NCBI GenBank assembly: GCA_964514665.1 | Contig: CAZESH010000086.1 | Coordinates: forward strand, 1 to 14,456 | DNA: 14,456 nt | Reading direction: 5' to 3' | DNA from: CAZESH01 sp964514665 | GTDB lineage: Bacteria; Bacillota; Bacilli; Paenibacillales; KCTC-25726 | In this document: positions 5,812-13,669 of the stretch, in pieces | Position numbering within the stretch: position 1 is the first letter of the stretch | Layout: every line of letters starts with the position of its first letter | Notes under the pieces: model-generated | What the model was told of the DNA's origin: nothing | Databases searched by the model: none | Seen by the model: the letters and a program-made list of their open reading frames with translations, nothing else | Translations under genes and position numbers: made by a program

Positions 5812-8039
5812 TGGTTCTATTGAGAAAAGCAAGGCGGACGATGCTCGAGCAAAAATCCCAATATATCGGCTCCATTTTGTTGATCGTCATAGGCTGCATG
5901 CTTTACAGCTCCTTTAATATCGCGATGGCGGATGTGCTGGATAACCTTGCAAGCTTCAGAACGTCGCATCAATTGGAAGACGCCAGCTTTATTATGCAAA
6001 AGCCCTTATCCGATATCGGGCGATTGGAAAACAAGTATGATCTGATTCTGGAAGAAAGAAAATCCGCAGACTATCCTTTTAATGACAAGGCGGTATTAAG
6101 GGTTTTGCAAAGCACCGGCAAGATCGACAAGTATGCGGTGATTGCGGGCAGAGCGCTGCAAAATCAGGATGAGATCCTGATCGACAAAGGCTTTGCGAAT
6201 GCCCACGGATTATCGCTGGGCGATTCATTGCAGTTCAATCACACCTCGTTTAAAATTGTAGGCTTCATGACCACTCCCGACTATGTTTATCCATTGAAAT
6301 CGGAAAATGACGTATTGAAAAATCCGCAAGCCTTTGGCACGGCGGTAGTCTCGAAAGAAGACATCGGCAAAATCGGCGCGCCCCTGACCTATTACAGCGT
6401 CAAGTTTCACCAAGATGACGCCGCGGCTTTCAAGCAGGCCGCAGCTGGGGACAATGCCTTCATTCAATGGGTGGACAAAAAAGACAACAATCGCATTTCC
6501 TTTATAGACGGCGACCTGAAGGGCGGCGTGGCCGTGGGCCGTATTCTGCCCATTGCCATTCTCCTCTTGACCTGTGTACTGATTTCGGTGGTTTTGTCCC
6601 GGCTGCTTAAGAGGGAGTATTCGGAAATCGGAACTTTATATGCCTTGGGCTACACCAAAAAAGAAATCATGCGCCATTATCTCACCTATCCGCTGATCAT
6701 TTCCGCAATAGGCAGCGTCATCGGCACAGCCTTGGGCAGCTTCCTGGTCAAACCGCTGCTGTCCATCGTGGCAGGCTATTATAATCTGCCTTTGCTGGTC
6801 GTAAACTTTGATCTGAAATATACGATCATCAGTTTTCTGCTGCCCTTTCTGTTCTTGCTTCCGGTCACCTATTTCGTTATTAACAGGGCCTTGAAATACT
6901 CGCCGCTGCAGCTCATGCGGGGCGGAACCAACAAGACGAAGGTAAGCGTTCTGGAAAAGAAGCTGAAGCTGGACAGATTGAAATTCAATTCAAAGTTTAA
7001 AATAAGGGAAATCGCAAGAAGCATACCGAGATCGCTGCTGATGATCCTTGGGGTGTGCTTTGCTTCCATGCTGCTGATGTTCGGTTTTGCCACCAAGGAT
7101 TCCATGGATTATATGATGGACAGCAGCTTTAAGGACATCTACCACTATCATTACCAATATACGTTCAATGCATTGCAAACGGGGGAATCCTACGGAGCCG
7201 AGAAACGGTCGCTGTCAAGCTTTACCGCGGATCTTCATGGAAATGCGGAGGATTTTGTCATCTATGGCGTGCAAAAGGGCTCAAAGTTAATTCAATTAAC
7301 AGACGAGCGCGGCAAGCCGCTGGGTTTTGATCAAGTCATCATCGCCAAATCGATGAGCGACCGGTACAAAATCAAGGAAGGAGATCGCTTAAAGGTAAAA
7401 AACAAATTGAACGGCAAGCAGTTCACCCTGCATATCGATAAGATTGCCAAGGCTTATACCGGCGATATTCTCTATATGCCATTGGTGCAGTTCAATCAAT
7501 TGAACGGCTATCCGCCAAACAGCTACCTTCAATTGGATTCACAGGAAAAATTGTCGATCCCGTCCGACAAGCTGATATCGCAAAGCAACAGGCAGGACAT
7601 GATCGATGGCTACAACGCCTTGCTGATGCCGATGAAATCGATGATCGGAGGCATTGCCGTGATGGCATTTATCGTCGGGCTGATTGTAATCTATCTGGTC
7701 ACCTCCTTATTGATTGAGGAGAATAAAGCAAATATCTCGATGTTCAAAATTTTGGGCTACAGCAATAAAGAAGTGTTTTCATTAATTCTGGGCAGCAGCA
7801 CCGTCCTCGTGATATGCGGATTTGTTCTTTCCGTGCCCTTGCTGCTAAGCTCGCTTGCAAGCTTTTTCAATGCGATGACAAAGGATATGAACCTTTCGAT
7901 CCCCACCCGCCTGCATCCGATCAATATTTTGATCAGTTTCGCCGTCATCCTCATTACTTATGAGTTGGCAAAGTTGCTGAACCGGAGAAAGATTTTGCGC
8001 GTATCCATGGCAGACAGCTTAAAAGAGAAGAGAGAGTAA
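5805..8039 (+). CDS. FtsX/MacB-type ABC transporter permease with two modules
   Basis: Membrane partner of the preceding ABC ATPase. The protein (744 aa from 5805) has two FtsX-like halves. Half 1: membrane span about 21-41, an extracellular domain about 46-243, then three spans (244-268, 292-321, 339-359) with the cytoplasmic coupling segment EIGTLYALGYTKKEI. Half 2: span 410-430, extracellular domain about 431-612, then three spans (613-638, 659-688, 706-726) with the equivalent KANISMFKILGYSNKEV. This makes a single-chain pseudo-dimer of eight spans, suited to exporting or releasing substrates at the outer face. The first ATG overlaps the ATPase stop by 7 bases; a second ATG at 5811, in the arrangement TAATG and 10 bases from AAAGGG (5795-5800), is an equally good start. 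Substrate unknown; antimicrobial-peptide or lipoprotein export or release are family options only. Confidence 0.92.
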   Translation: MVMVLLRKARRTMLEQKSQYIGSILLIVIGCMLYSSFNIAMADVLDNLASFRTSHQLEDASFIMQKPLSDIGRLENKYDLILEERKSADYPFNDKAVLRVLQSTGKIDKYAVIAGRALQNQDEILIDKGFANAHGLSLGDSLQFNHTSFKIVGFMTTPDYVYPLKSENDVLKNPQAFGTAVVSKEDIGKIGAPLTYYSVKFHQDDAAAFKQAAAGDNAFIQWVDKKDNNRISFIDGDLKGGVAVGRILPIAILLLTCVLISVVLSRLLKREYSEIGTLYALGYTKKEIMRHYLTYPLIISAIGSVIGTALGSFLVKPLLSIVAGYYNLPLLVVNFDLKYTIISFLLPFLFLLPVTYFVINRALKYSPLQLMRGGTNKTKVSVLEKKLKLDRLKFNSKFKIREIARSIPRSLLMILGVCFASMLLMFGFATKDSMDYMMDSSFKDIYHYHYQYTFNALQTGESYGAEKRSLSSFTADLHGNAEDFVIYGVQKGSKLIQLTDERGKPLGFDQVIIAKSMSDRYKIKEGDRLKVKNKLNGKQFTLHIDKIAKAYTGDILYMPLVQFNQLNGYPPNSYLQLDSQEKLSIPSDKLISQSNRQDMIDGYNALLMPMKSMIGGIAVMAFIVGLIVIYLVTSLLIEENKANISMFKILGYSNKEVFSLILGSSTVLVICGFVLSVPLLLSSLASFFNAMTKDMNLSIPTRLHPINILISFAVILITYELAKLLNRRKILRVSMADSLKEKRE

Positions 8040-8065
8040 ACCCTTGCTCCTGGGTCTTTCTTTTC
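8027..8065 (+). terminator. Possible terminator overlapping the permease gene end
   Basis: ACCC (8040-8043) pairs with GGGT (8052-8055). After a 3-base bulge that is the TAA stop itself, GAAGAGAGAG (8027-8036) pairs with CTTTCTTTTC (8056-8065), including two G-U pairs. The 3' arm is pyrimidine-rich. It is weaker than the other terminators here. Confidence 0.4.
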
Positions 8066-8152
8066 GCTTCAATTTCATAAGAATTGGATTAATCTTCCCC
8101 TGAAATGAGCAAACTATAGGGCAACAATACAATTGAGCGAAAAGGAGCCCAT

Positions 8153-8932
8153 ATGGATATTTCGTGGATCATCATGCTGTTCGCAATCGGTTCTGTCGGT
8201 TCTTTCGTCTCTGGAATGGTAGGTATCGGCGGTTCCATCATCAAGTACCCGATGCTGCTATATATCCCGCCGCTTCTGGGGTTCATGGCTTTTAACGCAC
8301 AGGAGGTTTCCGCCATCAGCGCGGTGCAGGTTTTTTTCGCGACATTAGCCGGAATGTTCGCCTTTCGAAAAGGCGGGTACATTAACAAGGCTTTGGTTTT
8401 TTCCATGGGGATTGCCATTGTTGTCGGAAGTTTTGTCGGCGGCTACGGCTCGAAATTTATGTCCAACGATGCGATCAACCTTACTTATGCGATTTTGGCC
8501 CTGATTGCCGGCATCATGATGTTTCTTCCCAAAAAGGGAAAGGAAGATGAGGATTTTACCAAGCTTCAATTTAACAAGACGCTGGCTGCGATTATGGCTG
8601 CCCTTATAGGCATAGTGTCGGGCATTGTAGGTGCAGCCGGCGCTTTTATCACGATTCCGGTGATGCTGGTCATCCTGAAAATCCCCACACGGGTAGCGAT
8701 CGCCTCGTCACTGGCGATTACTTTCATATCTTCGATCGGCTCGACCGTAGGCAAATTTCTGGGCGGACACATGCTGTTAATTCCTTCGATTGTAATGGTT
8801 GTCGCCAGTACGATCGCTTCTCCGATCGGCGCAAAAGTCAGCAAAAAAATCAACACGAAGGTGCTTCAATGGATCTTGGCGGCGCTGATTTTTGCCACAG
8901 TGATTAAAATCTGGCTCGATATCCTGACTTGA
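8153..8932 (+). CDS. TauE/SafE-family sulfite/anion exporter
   Basis: Integral membrane protein of the TauE/SafE (4-toluene sulfonate uptake/sulfite exporter) family, whose characterised members move sulfite, sulfoacetate or other small organosulfur or carboxylate anions. The 259-aa protein has about eight membrane spans and the internal duplication typical of the family. The first repeat has GSFVSGMVGIGGSIIKYPML (16-35) and the second GIVSGIVGAAGAFITIPVML, each a glycine-rich break in a helix followed by a Pro. ATG follows AAAGGAG (8141-8147) with 5-base spacing. It stands alone: the end signal of the ABC operon lies upstream and a strong terminator downstream. No promoter hexamer pair in 8066-8140 was convincing. 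There are no sulfur-metabolism neighbours in the window, so the substrate stays open. Confidence 0.9.
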   Translation: MDISWIIMLFAIGSVGSFVSGMVGIGGSIIKYPMLLYIPPLLGFMAFNAQEVSAISAVQVFFATLAGMFAFRKGGYINKALVFSMGIAIVVGSFVGGYGSKFMSNDAINLTYAILALIAGIMMFLPKKGKEDEDFTKLQFNKTLAAIMAALIGIVSGIVGAAGAFITIPVMLVILKIPTRVAIASSLAITFISSIGSTVGKFLGGHMLLIPSIVMVVASTIASPIGAKVSKKINTKVLQWILAALIFATVIKIWLDILT

Positions 8933-8971
8933 GATTCGCAGTTTCACTTGGAACAGGGAGATAGGCCGATT

Positions 8972-9016
8972 AAAGACCGATACTTGTCGTTTGACAGGCA
9001 TTGGTCTTTTTTTTTT
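8972..9016 (+). terminator. Strong intrinsic terminator after the TauE/SafE gene
   Basis: AAAGACCGATACTTGTC (8972-8988) pairs with 8993-9009 over 17 positions with one mismatch and two G-U pairs, loop GTTT, followed by a run of ten T (9007-9016). Confidence 0.92.
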
Positions 9017-9029
9017 GCATAATTAAAGC

Positions 9030-9058
9030 TTAATGGACGGGACTAAATATGGTATATT
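9030..9058 (+). promoter_or_regulatory. Probable extended -10 promoter of the MFS gene
   Basis: TGG-TATATT (TG extension 9050-9052, -10 hexamer 9053-9058) has a weak -35, TTAATG (9030-9035), 17 bp upstream. The leader to the gene would be about 100-120 nt. Moderate support from sequence only. Confidence 0.5.
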
Positions 9059-9132
9059 CAAACCATGTTATAGGGTGCGGTACGATTTGCATATCATCCA
9101 AATATGATTGTCATGAGAGCGGGGAAAAGCAA

Positions 9133-9177
9133 GTGAAATTATCAAGCATCCGGTCTTCGTTGGCCCATGGGTTATAG
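9133..9177 (+). CDS. Possible 14-codon leader peptide before the MFS gene
   Basis: GTG at 9133 opens a short frame reading MKLSSIRSSLAHGL, ending at TAG 9175-9177, just before ATG 9188 of the efflux gene. A weak purine-rich stretch GGGGAAAAG (9121-9129) precedes it. Leader peptides that attenuate resistance genes are known in Gram-positive bacteria, but no alternative hairpins could be shown here, so this could be chance. Confidence 0.2.
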   Translation: MKLSSIRSSLAHGL

Positions 9178-9187
9178 GGCGATAGCG

Positions 9188-10390
9188 ATGGAAACCTGGA
9201 AACGCAATTTATGGCTGCTTTGGTTCGGCAGCTTTATCACCTCCGCGAGCTATACCATGGTGATTCCCTTTCTGCCTTTGTTTCTGATTCAGATCGGGGT
9301 GCATCAGCATGAGGAATTATGGTCGGGTTTGCTGTTCAGCAGCGCGTTCCTGGCGGGTGCGATTGCATCGCCCTTTTGGGGCGCAATGGGAGACAAGTAC
9401 GGCAGAAAACCGATGATTGTGCGTGCAGGGCTTGTGTTATTTGCCATTTACAGCCTTACGGCTTTTGTTGCCAATCCTTATGAATTGTTGATTCTGCGCA
9501 TCCTGCAGGGCTTGTTGAGCGGCTTTATTCCCGGAGCGATTGCGCTCGTCGGAACCAACACGCCGGAAAACAAGGTCGGCTACGCGTTGTCCCTGATGTC
9601 GACGGCTACGGCAACCGGCAGCATTCTGGGTCCGCTGCTCGGCGGTGTGATCGCCAAACTGCTGGACAACCGGGTGGCTTTCGCGAGCGCCGGAATTTTG
9701 GTGCTATTGGCTACCTTGATGGTGATTTTCTGGGTGAAGGAAGAAAAATTTGCTCCACAGAATGAGCGGGGAATGGTCATTCAGTCGATCAAGATTGCAG
9801 GCCGCAATCGAGTATTTTTAAGCGTGCTTCTTATCACCCTGCTGACCCAGTTTTCCATCATGACGATTGAACCTGTGCTGCCTCTCTATCTCATAGAGAT
9901 CGGCGGATCGCTCAAGGATGCATCGCTTTTGGCGGGTATTGTCTTCTCGCTGATCGGCATTGCCAGCATTCTGTTTGCCCCGCGCTGGGGGAAATTGGCG
10001 GATAAAATCGGTTTTCGCAAAGTATTGATCATCGGCTTGCTTTTCGGGGGACTTGGCAATATAGCGCAAATTCCTTTTCATGACATCTGGGGATTTTCCA
10101 TTGTAAGGTTCATCTACGGTTCTTTCTTTTGCGCCGTATTTCCGGCTATTAACGGACTTGTCGTGCAATCCACGCCGAGCGAATTTCGCGGCCGCGCCTT
10201 TGGACTCAACCAGACGGCCAACCAAATCGGGGGCATGCTGGGCCCACTGGCAGGAGGCGCCATCAGCGGCGTTTTTTCCATTCACAGCATATTCTGGGTC
10301 ACCGGATTTCTCCTGCTGTCCACGATGGCAATCGCTTTTGGGTCCAATTCGATGCAGACGGCCAAATCGGGTGAATCCAACCGGGCTTAA
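9188..10390 (+). CDS. MFS efflux transporter, MdtG-like (DHA1 family)
   Basis: Twelve-span major facilitator that probably exports drugs or other small hydrophobic compounds by proton antiport. From ATG 9188 it has 400 aa and begins METWKRNLWLLW, closely like the WKRNL start of E. coli MdtG, and the resemblance continues through WSGLLFSSAFLAGAIASPFW, the motif A loop GDKYGRK, the RILQGLLSGFIP span and the mid-protein loop. A second motif A-like loop, GKLADKIGFRK, starts the second half. The frame also extends to ATG 9167, which would add seven residues but has no ribosome binding site; 9188 has the weak AGGGCGA 6 bases upstream. Both starts are poor, so translation may be weak or regulated. 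It has its own promoter and is not fused to the next transcription unit. Drug efflux is a family inference. Confidence 0.88.
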   Translation: METWKRNLWLLWFGSFITSASYTMVIPFLPLFLIQIGVHQHEELWSGLLFSSAFLAGAIASPFWGAMGDKYGRKPMIVRAGLVLFAIYSLTAFVANPYELLILRILQGLLSGFIPGAIALVGTNTPENKVGYALSLMSTATATGSILGPLLGGVIAKLLDNRVAFASAGILVLLATLMVIFWVKEEKFAPQNERGMVIQSIKIAGRNRVFLSVLLITLLTQFSIMTIEPVLPLYLIEIGGSLKDASLLAGIVFSLIGIASILFAPRWGKLADKIGFRKVLIIGLLFGGLGNIAQIPFHDIWGFSIVRFIYGSFFCAVFPAINGLVVQSTPSEFRGRAFGLNQTANQIGGMLGPLAGGAISGVFSIHSIFWVTGFLLLSTMAIAFGSNSMQTAKSGESNRA

Positions 10391-10395
10391 TGCTA

Positions 10396-10423
10396 TTGAA
10401 GCAGTTATTTGCTATGATTTAAT
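10396..10423 (+). promoter_or_regulatory. Sigma-A promoter of the dehydrogenase/binding-protein operon
   Basis: TTGAAG (10396-10401), 16-bp spacer, then -10 TTTAAT (10418-10423) preceded by TGA (extended -10). It begins six bases after the MFS stop codon. The predicted start is near 10430, giving a short leader before AAAGGAGGAA and the ATG at 10454. Confidence 0.55.
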
Positions 10424-10453
10424 TAAACTGCATCTAAAAAGGAGGAAGATAAA

Positions 10454-11500
10454 ATGAAAGCGCTTCAGAAACAAGGCAAAGGGGAAGCCAAATTTATTGA
10501 AACGCAAATTCCCGCCTATGCTTCAAACGAGCTTCTCTTGAAACCGCTTTTTTCCGGCATATGTGCTACAGATTTACATGTGCTCTATCATGATCTCGGA
10601 CAAGAAAAAGCGGGAAAGCCATTGATCATGGGACATGAATTTTCCGCAGTTGTAGTGGAAATAGGGGATAAAGCGGATTGCTATGCGGGTTCGGACACAA
10701 GAATAAAGGCGGGAGACCGGGTGACAGTGGAGCCGATTCTTCCTTGCGGGCGCTGCAATTACTGTTTGCAGGGAAAAATTAACCTATGTCCCGACATGTC
10801 CCACCTTGGAATTTATGAAGACGGCTGTTATGCCGATTTTGTCAAGGTTCCTGCCGATCGCGTACATAAGCTGCCTGACGATTTGACGGACAGAGCCGGT
10901 GCATTGGTTGAGCCTTTGGCCTGCGCGATTAATTTTGTCGATAAAAGCCGGATTAAAACCGGAGATACGGTTGCCATTCTCGGCGGCGGCTCAATCGGTC
11001 AACTCACCCTCCAAGTGGCGCTGGCGGCAGGAGCGGGCATGGTGATCTTGAGCGACCCGGTTGCCAAAAAAAGGGGGCTTGCCTTAAAGACGGGTGCTCA
11101 TGCGGTTATTGATCCGCTTGCGGAAAATGTGACGGAAAGCGTAAAGCGCCTGACATCAGGGCATGGCGTCGATATCGTTATCGAATGCGTGGGCATAGCG
11201 GAGACGGTTTCGCAGATGGTTCATCTTGTACGGCGGGGCGGACGCTGTGTCATGGCCGGTATTCCTTCGCAAAAGATTTCCTTGGACCTGCTTGATTTGG
11301 TGTTCGGGGAAGTGGAGCTGGCGGGAGTGATGGCAACGGCATGGCAGTTCTCCAGGGCCATGCGCATGATCGAATTGGGACTCGTAAACGTGGAAGCCGC
11401 CTTGGATCGAGTCATCCCTTTTTCGCAAGCCCTTGCCGGTTTGCAGGAAGCATTTGAATCCAAAGAGGTCGGGAAGCTGTTGATCGAGCACGGCAAATAA
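10454..11500 (+). CDS. Zinc-dependent medium-chain alcohol/polyol dehydrogenase
   Basis: Cytoplasmic NAD(P)-dependent oxidoreductase of the medium-chain dehydrogenase superfamily (348 aa, normal length), in the sorbitol/threonine/butanediol dehydrogenase-like group. Catalytic zinc ligands are Cys37 (GICATD), His61-Glu62 (GHEF) and Glu153 (VEPLA); Thr39 and His42 could form the proton relay. The structural zinc lobe is complete: Cys98, Cys101, Cys104 and Cys112 in CGRCNYCLQGKINLC. The Rossmann motif GGGSIG (177-182) is followed by Asp201 at the end of the second strand (LSDPV), which favours NAD over NADP. Strong ribosome binding site GGAGGAA. It is followed after 39 bases by a sugar-binding lipoprotein gene without a terminator, so the substrate is probably a polyol or sugar taken up by that transporter (inference). 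The exact substrate cannot be assigned. Confidence 0.93.
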   Translation: MKALQKQGKGEAKFIETQIPAYASNELLLKPLFSGICATDLHVLYHDLGQEKAGKPLIMGHEFSAVVVEIGDKADCYAGSDTRIKAGDRVTVEPILPCGRCNYCLQGKINLCPDMSHLGIYEDGCYADFVKVPADRVHKLPDDLTDRAGALVEPLACAINFVDKSRIKTGDTVAILGGGSIGQLTLQVALAAGAGMVILSDPVAKKRGLALKTGAHAVIDPLAENVTESVKRLTSGHGVDIVIECVGIAETVSQMVHLVRRGGRCVMAGIPSQKISLDLLDLVFGEVELAGVMATAWQFSRAMRMIELGLVNVEAALDRVIPFSQALAGLQEAFESKEVGKLLIEHGK

Positions 11501-11526
11501 TGATTGTACTTATCGAACTTGGAAGC

Positions 11527-11532
11527 GGGGGA
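11527..11532 (+). promoter_or_regulatory. Ribosome binding site that sets the binding-protein start
   Basis: GGGGGA lies 7 bases before ATG 11540. The frame also opens at TTG 11504, but that start has no Shine-Dalgarno sequence and would put a polar 12-residue stretch before the signal peptide. Confidence 0.7.
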
Positions 11533-11539
11533 AACTTTC

Positions 11540-13252
11540 ATGAAATCGAAATGGCGCATGCGGACACCGGCCATCGTTTTGATTTTTATCGCCTGTCTGG
11601 GCTGCAGCCGGATTCTCCCGATTTCGGGATCCATGACTGAAACTGCTCCGTCGGGTACCCCGGACTCGCTCACCAATGCTTCGGACAGCTCCTTGGATGA
11701 TCCGTTGGCTTATCAGAAATATAAAATGCCTGTAACCCTCCATATCGGATTTAAAGTTTTCGATTCCAAGCTTCCGCCCGGCGATTCCAATGACAACAAT
11801 CCGGTAACGAGATATTTTGAAAAGCTCACGAATATCCATGTTGTGCATTCCTGGGAAGCCAAAAGCGAGGATGCCTTCGGACAAAAGGTCGATTTGGCGA
11901 TTGCGAGCAACGATATTCCGGATGCGATGGTCGTTGACCGCGATCAGCTGCGGACGTTGGTCGAGAACGGCATGGTGGCCGATCTGACGGATACCTATGC
12001 GAAATACGCTTCTAAACTGGTCCGCTCAATCTATGATTCGACAAACGGTTTGGCGCTTCAGGGCGCGACCTCGAATGGAAGGCTGTACGCCTTGCCGAAT
12101 GTGGCGATCGAGGCGGATGCCACTTCGCTTTTATGGGTACGAAAGGATTGGCTTGACAAATTTAATCTCAATCCGCCTAAAACTTTGGCCGACATTGAGC
12201 ATATAGCCCAAGCCTTTATTACCCGCGATCCTGACGGCGACAAGCGAAACGACACCGTCGGTCTGACCGGCTACAAGCAGATCGTCTACGGGCAGAAACC
12301 GCTTTTTAACGGTTTTGACGCCATCTTTAGCGCCTTTCATGCCTTCCCCAAAAATTGGCTGCGCGGCCCTGACGGCAATATTGTGTACGGGTCCATCCTG
12401 CCGGAGAACAAACAGGCGCTGAGTTTGCTGGCGGATTGGTACAAGCGCGGACTCATCGATCATAATTTCGCGCTGTACAAGGATTCGGAGGAGCCGATAC
12501 TGGAGAATAAAACGGGACTGTTCTTCGGTCCTTGGTGGATGCCGTATTATCCGCTTGACAATGCTGTCGAGGCCGATACGAAAGCGGAATGGCGGGCTTA
12601 TCCCGCACCGCTTGACAGCGAAGGCAGCTTTGTTACCCACATGGCTCCCGCTACCGACCGCTACCTGGTTATTCGCAAGGGCTACCCTTATCCCGAAGCG
12701 GCTGTAAAGCTGGTCAACGTGTTTACCCGGCTGGAAAGAAGCCGCGATCCCAACAAGGAAGAAGTAAAGAATCTGAATGATTATGTTGCGAAATCCGGCA
12801 TCCAACTGAGAAATTTTTATCCTTTTGATTTGCTGTTGGACTATTCAAATTCAATTGAAAAACGTTATCTCAGTGTGCAAAAGGCAATGAGCGGCGAAAT
12901 CGATCCGGCCGCGCTCGACCCCGATGCGAGAAATGTCTATAATATGATCGCAGCAGAGAATGAAAATCCGAAGAAGAACATGGACAGCTGGAAAGCGGCT
13001 ACCGCTTATGAGTACGGCGCGAGTGTGCTGGCTGCAACGAATATGCAGAAGGTATACGGCGTTTTCCATGGTTCGACGCCGACGATGGTGTCCAAATGGG
13101 CGAAGCTTGAGCGCTTGGAGAACGAAACCTATTTGAAAATGATTATCGGCGATCAGGATGTCGCCAGCTTCGATGATTTTGTCAAGCAGTGGAAGCAGCA
13201 GGGCGGAGATCAGATTACCGAGGAGGTTTCCGACAGGGTGAACAGTAAATAA
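11540..13252 (+). CDS. Extracellular sugar-binding lipoprotein, LplA/YtcQ type
   Basis: Large substrate-binding protein (570 aa from ATG 11540) of a carbohydrate ABC importer, of the LplA/YtcQ type abundant in Paenibacillus. The N terminus MKSKWRMR plus a hydrophobic stretch ends at IACLGC; Cys19 or Cys22 should be lipidated, but neither gives a textbook lipobox, so the site is uncertain. A low-complexity Ser/Thr/Asp-rich linker follows (about 25-55), then the binding fold with YFEKLTNIHV, NDIPDAM, NGRLYALPN and VRKDWLDKFNLNPPKTLADI. Residues 230-238 (DPDGDKRND) form an EF-hand-like calcium loop usual in this subfamily. It is co-transcribed with the dehydrogenase upstream (39-base gap, no terminator) and ends in a folded 3' region and two terminators. 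The likely partner permease starts at 13670, in a separate transcription unit. The ligand is unknown; oligosaccharide or sugar acid is most likely. Confidence 0.9.
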   Translation: MKSKWRMRTPAIVLIFIACLGCSRILPISGSMTETAPSGTPDSLTNASDSSLDDPLAYQKYKMPVTLHIGFKVFDSKLPPGDSNDNNPVTRYFEKLTNIHVVHSWEAKSEDAFGQKVDLAIASNDIPDAMVVDRDQLRTLVENGMVADLTDTYAKYASKLVRSIYDSTNGLALQGATSNGRLYALPNVAIEADATSLLWVRKDWLDKFNLNPPKTLADIEHIAQAFITRDPDGDKRNDTVGLTGYKQIVYGQKPLFNGFDAIFSAFHAFPKNWLRGPDGNIVYGSILPENKQALSLLADWYKRGLIDHNFALYKDSEEPILENKTGLFFGPWWMPYYPLDNAVEADTKAEWRAYPAPLDSEGSFVTHMAPATDRYLVIRKGYPYPEAAVKLVNVFTRLERSRDPNKEEVKNLNDYVAKSGIQLRNFYPFDLLLDYSNSIEKRYLSVQKAMSGEIDPAALDPDARNVYNMIAAENENPKKNMDSWKAATAYEYGASVLAATNMQKVYGVFHGSTPTMVSKWAKLERLENETYLKMIIGDQDVASFDDFVKQWKQQGGDQITEEVSDRVNSK

Positions 13253-13270
13253 ATGGGTTGATGAAGTTGC

Positions 13271-13388
13271 GAGGGGGATTACTATTCCGCATAAAGGGAA
13301 GTTCTCCGACATTTCATGGTTCTAGGTCTCTTACGGTCCTCCCTTTGGCTGCGGAAAGCAAACTCACTCGGGAACAGTAATCCCTCTC
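13271..13388 (+). repeat. Long imperfect palindrome in the 3' region of the binding-protein gene
   Basis: Outer arms 13271-13288 and 13371-13388 pair at 17 of 18 positions (one G-U; one A-C mismatch). Inside, GCA (13289-13291) pairs with TGC (13350-13352) and AAAGGGA (13293-13299) with TCCCTTT (13340-13346), leaving a 40-nt apical loop. No reading frame or target-site duplication was found. It may be a structured 3' UTR, a small RNA, or a small non-coding mobile or repeat element; copy number in the genome would decide. Confidence 0.6.
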
Positions 13389-13405
13389 CGAAATTAGCAG
13401 TCCGG

Positions 13406-13438
13406 CAAGCAGAACTAAAAGTTCTGCTTGTTTTTTTT
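13406..13438 (+). terminator. Terminator of the dehydrogenase/binding-protein operon
   Basis: CAAGCAGAACT (13406-13416) and AGTTCTGCTTG (13420-13430) pair perfectly over 11 bp around AAA, followed by eight T (13431-13438). Confidence 0.93.
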
Positions 13439-13468
13439 ACATTATAAATGCCAATTTACGCAAATAGG

Positions 13469-13499
13469 ACCGCCAGAGCGATTTTCTTTGGCGGTTTTT
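13469..13499 (+). terminator. Second, tandem terminator
   Basis: ACCGCCAGAG (13469-13478) pairs with CTTTGGCGGT (13486-13495) with one G-U, loop CGATTTT, then TTTTT. Together with the preceding terminator it separates the binding-protein gene from the permease unit. Confidence 0.8.
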
Positions 13500-13524
13500 C
13501 TCGTTGCCCAAAAGCGTCCGGCAA

Positions 13525-13560
13525 GGGGAGAAAACGGTTTAATCCAGGGGGAAAACGGTT
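13525..13560 (+). promoter_or_regulatory. Direct repeats 21 bp apart upstream of the permease gene
   Basis: GGGGAGAAAACGGTT (13525-13539) and GGGGGAAAACGGTT (13547-13560) share GAAAACGGTT exactly 21 bp apart, two helical turns. They lie about 110-145 bases before the permease ATG, upstream of an AT-rich -10 candidate (TATTATAAAA, 13631-13640) for which no good -35 was found. Placement fits an activator such as an AraC-type response regulator. The first copy also resembles a cre site (13529-13542, two mismatches), so CcpA is an alternative. Confidence 0.5.
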
Positions 13561-13669
13561 CATATTCTTCCGCAGTTTGTATGGAATAACGGCCGCCTAT
13601 CCCTCACCCCGGCTTCGTGAATTTGTTTACTATTATAAAAACAGGGGGAAATCACGGGAGGAAAAAGAA

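Noticed and set aside
11504..11539. TTG start adding 12 residues to the sugar-binding lipoprotein
   Set aside because: There is no ribosome binding site, and the signal peptide begins naturally at ATG 11540 after GGGGGA.
12131..12805. Long reverse-strand frame (224 codons) opposite the sugar-binding protein gene
   Set aside because: It is a shadow of a well-supported gene, has no recognisable domain, and is rich in Arg/His/Gln from antisense codons. The same holds for reverse frames at 3385-3855, 9818-10285, 11221-11676 and 13790-14353.
13271..13388. Insertion sequence remnant
   Set aside because: The terminal arms look like inverted repeats, but no target duplication or transposase fragment was found, so it was listed only as a palindromic element.
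13525..13560. CRISPR array
   Set aside because: There are only two short repeats with a 21-bp period and no further units or cas genes.
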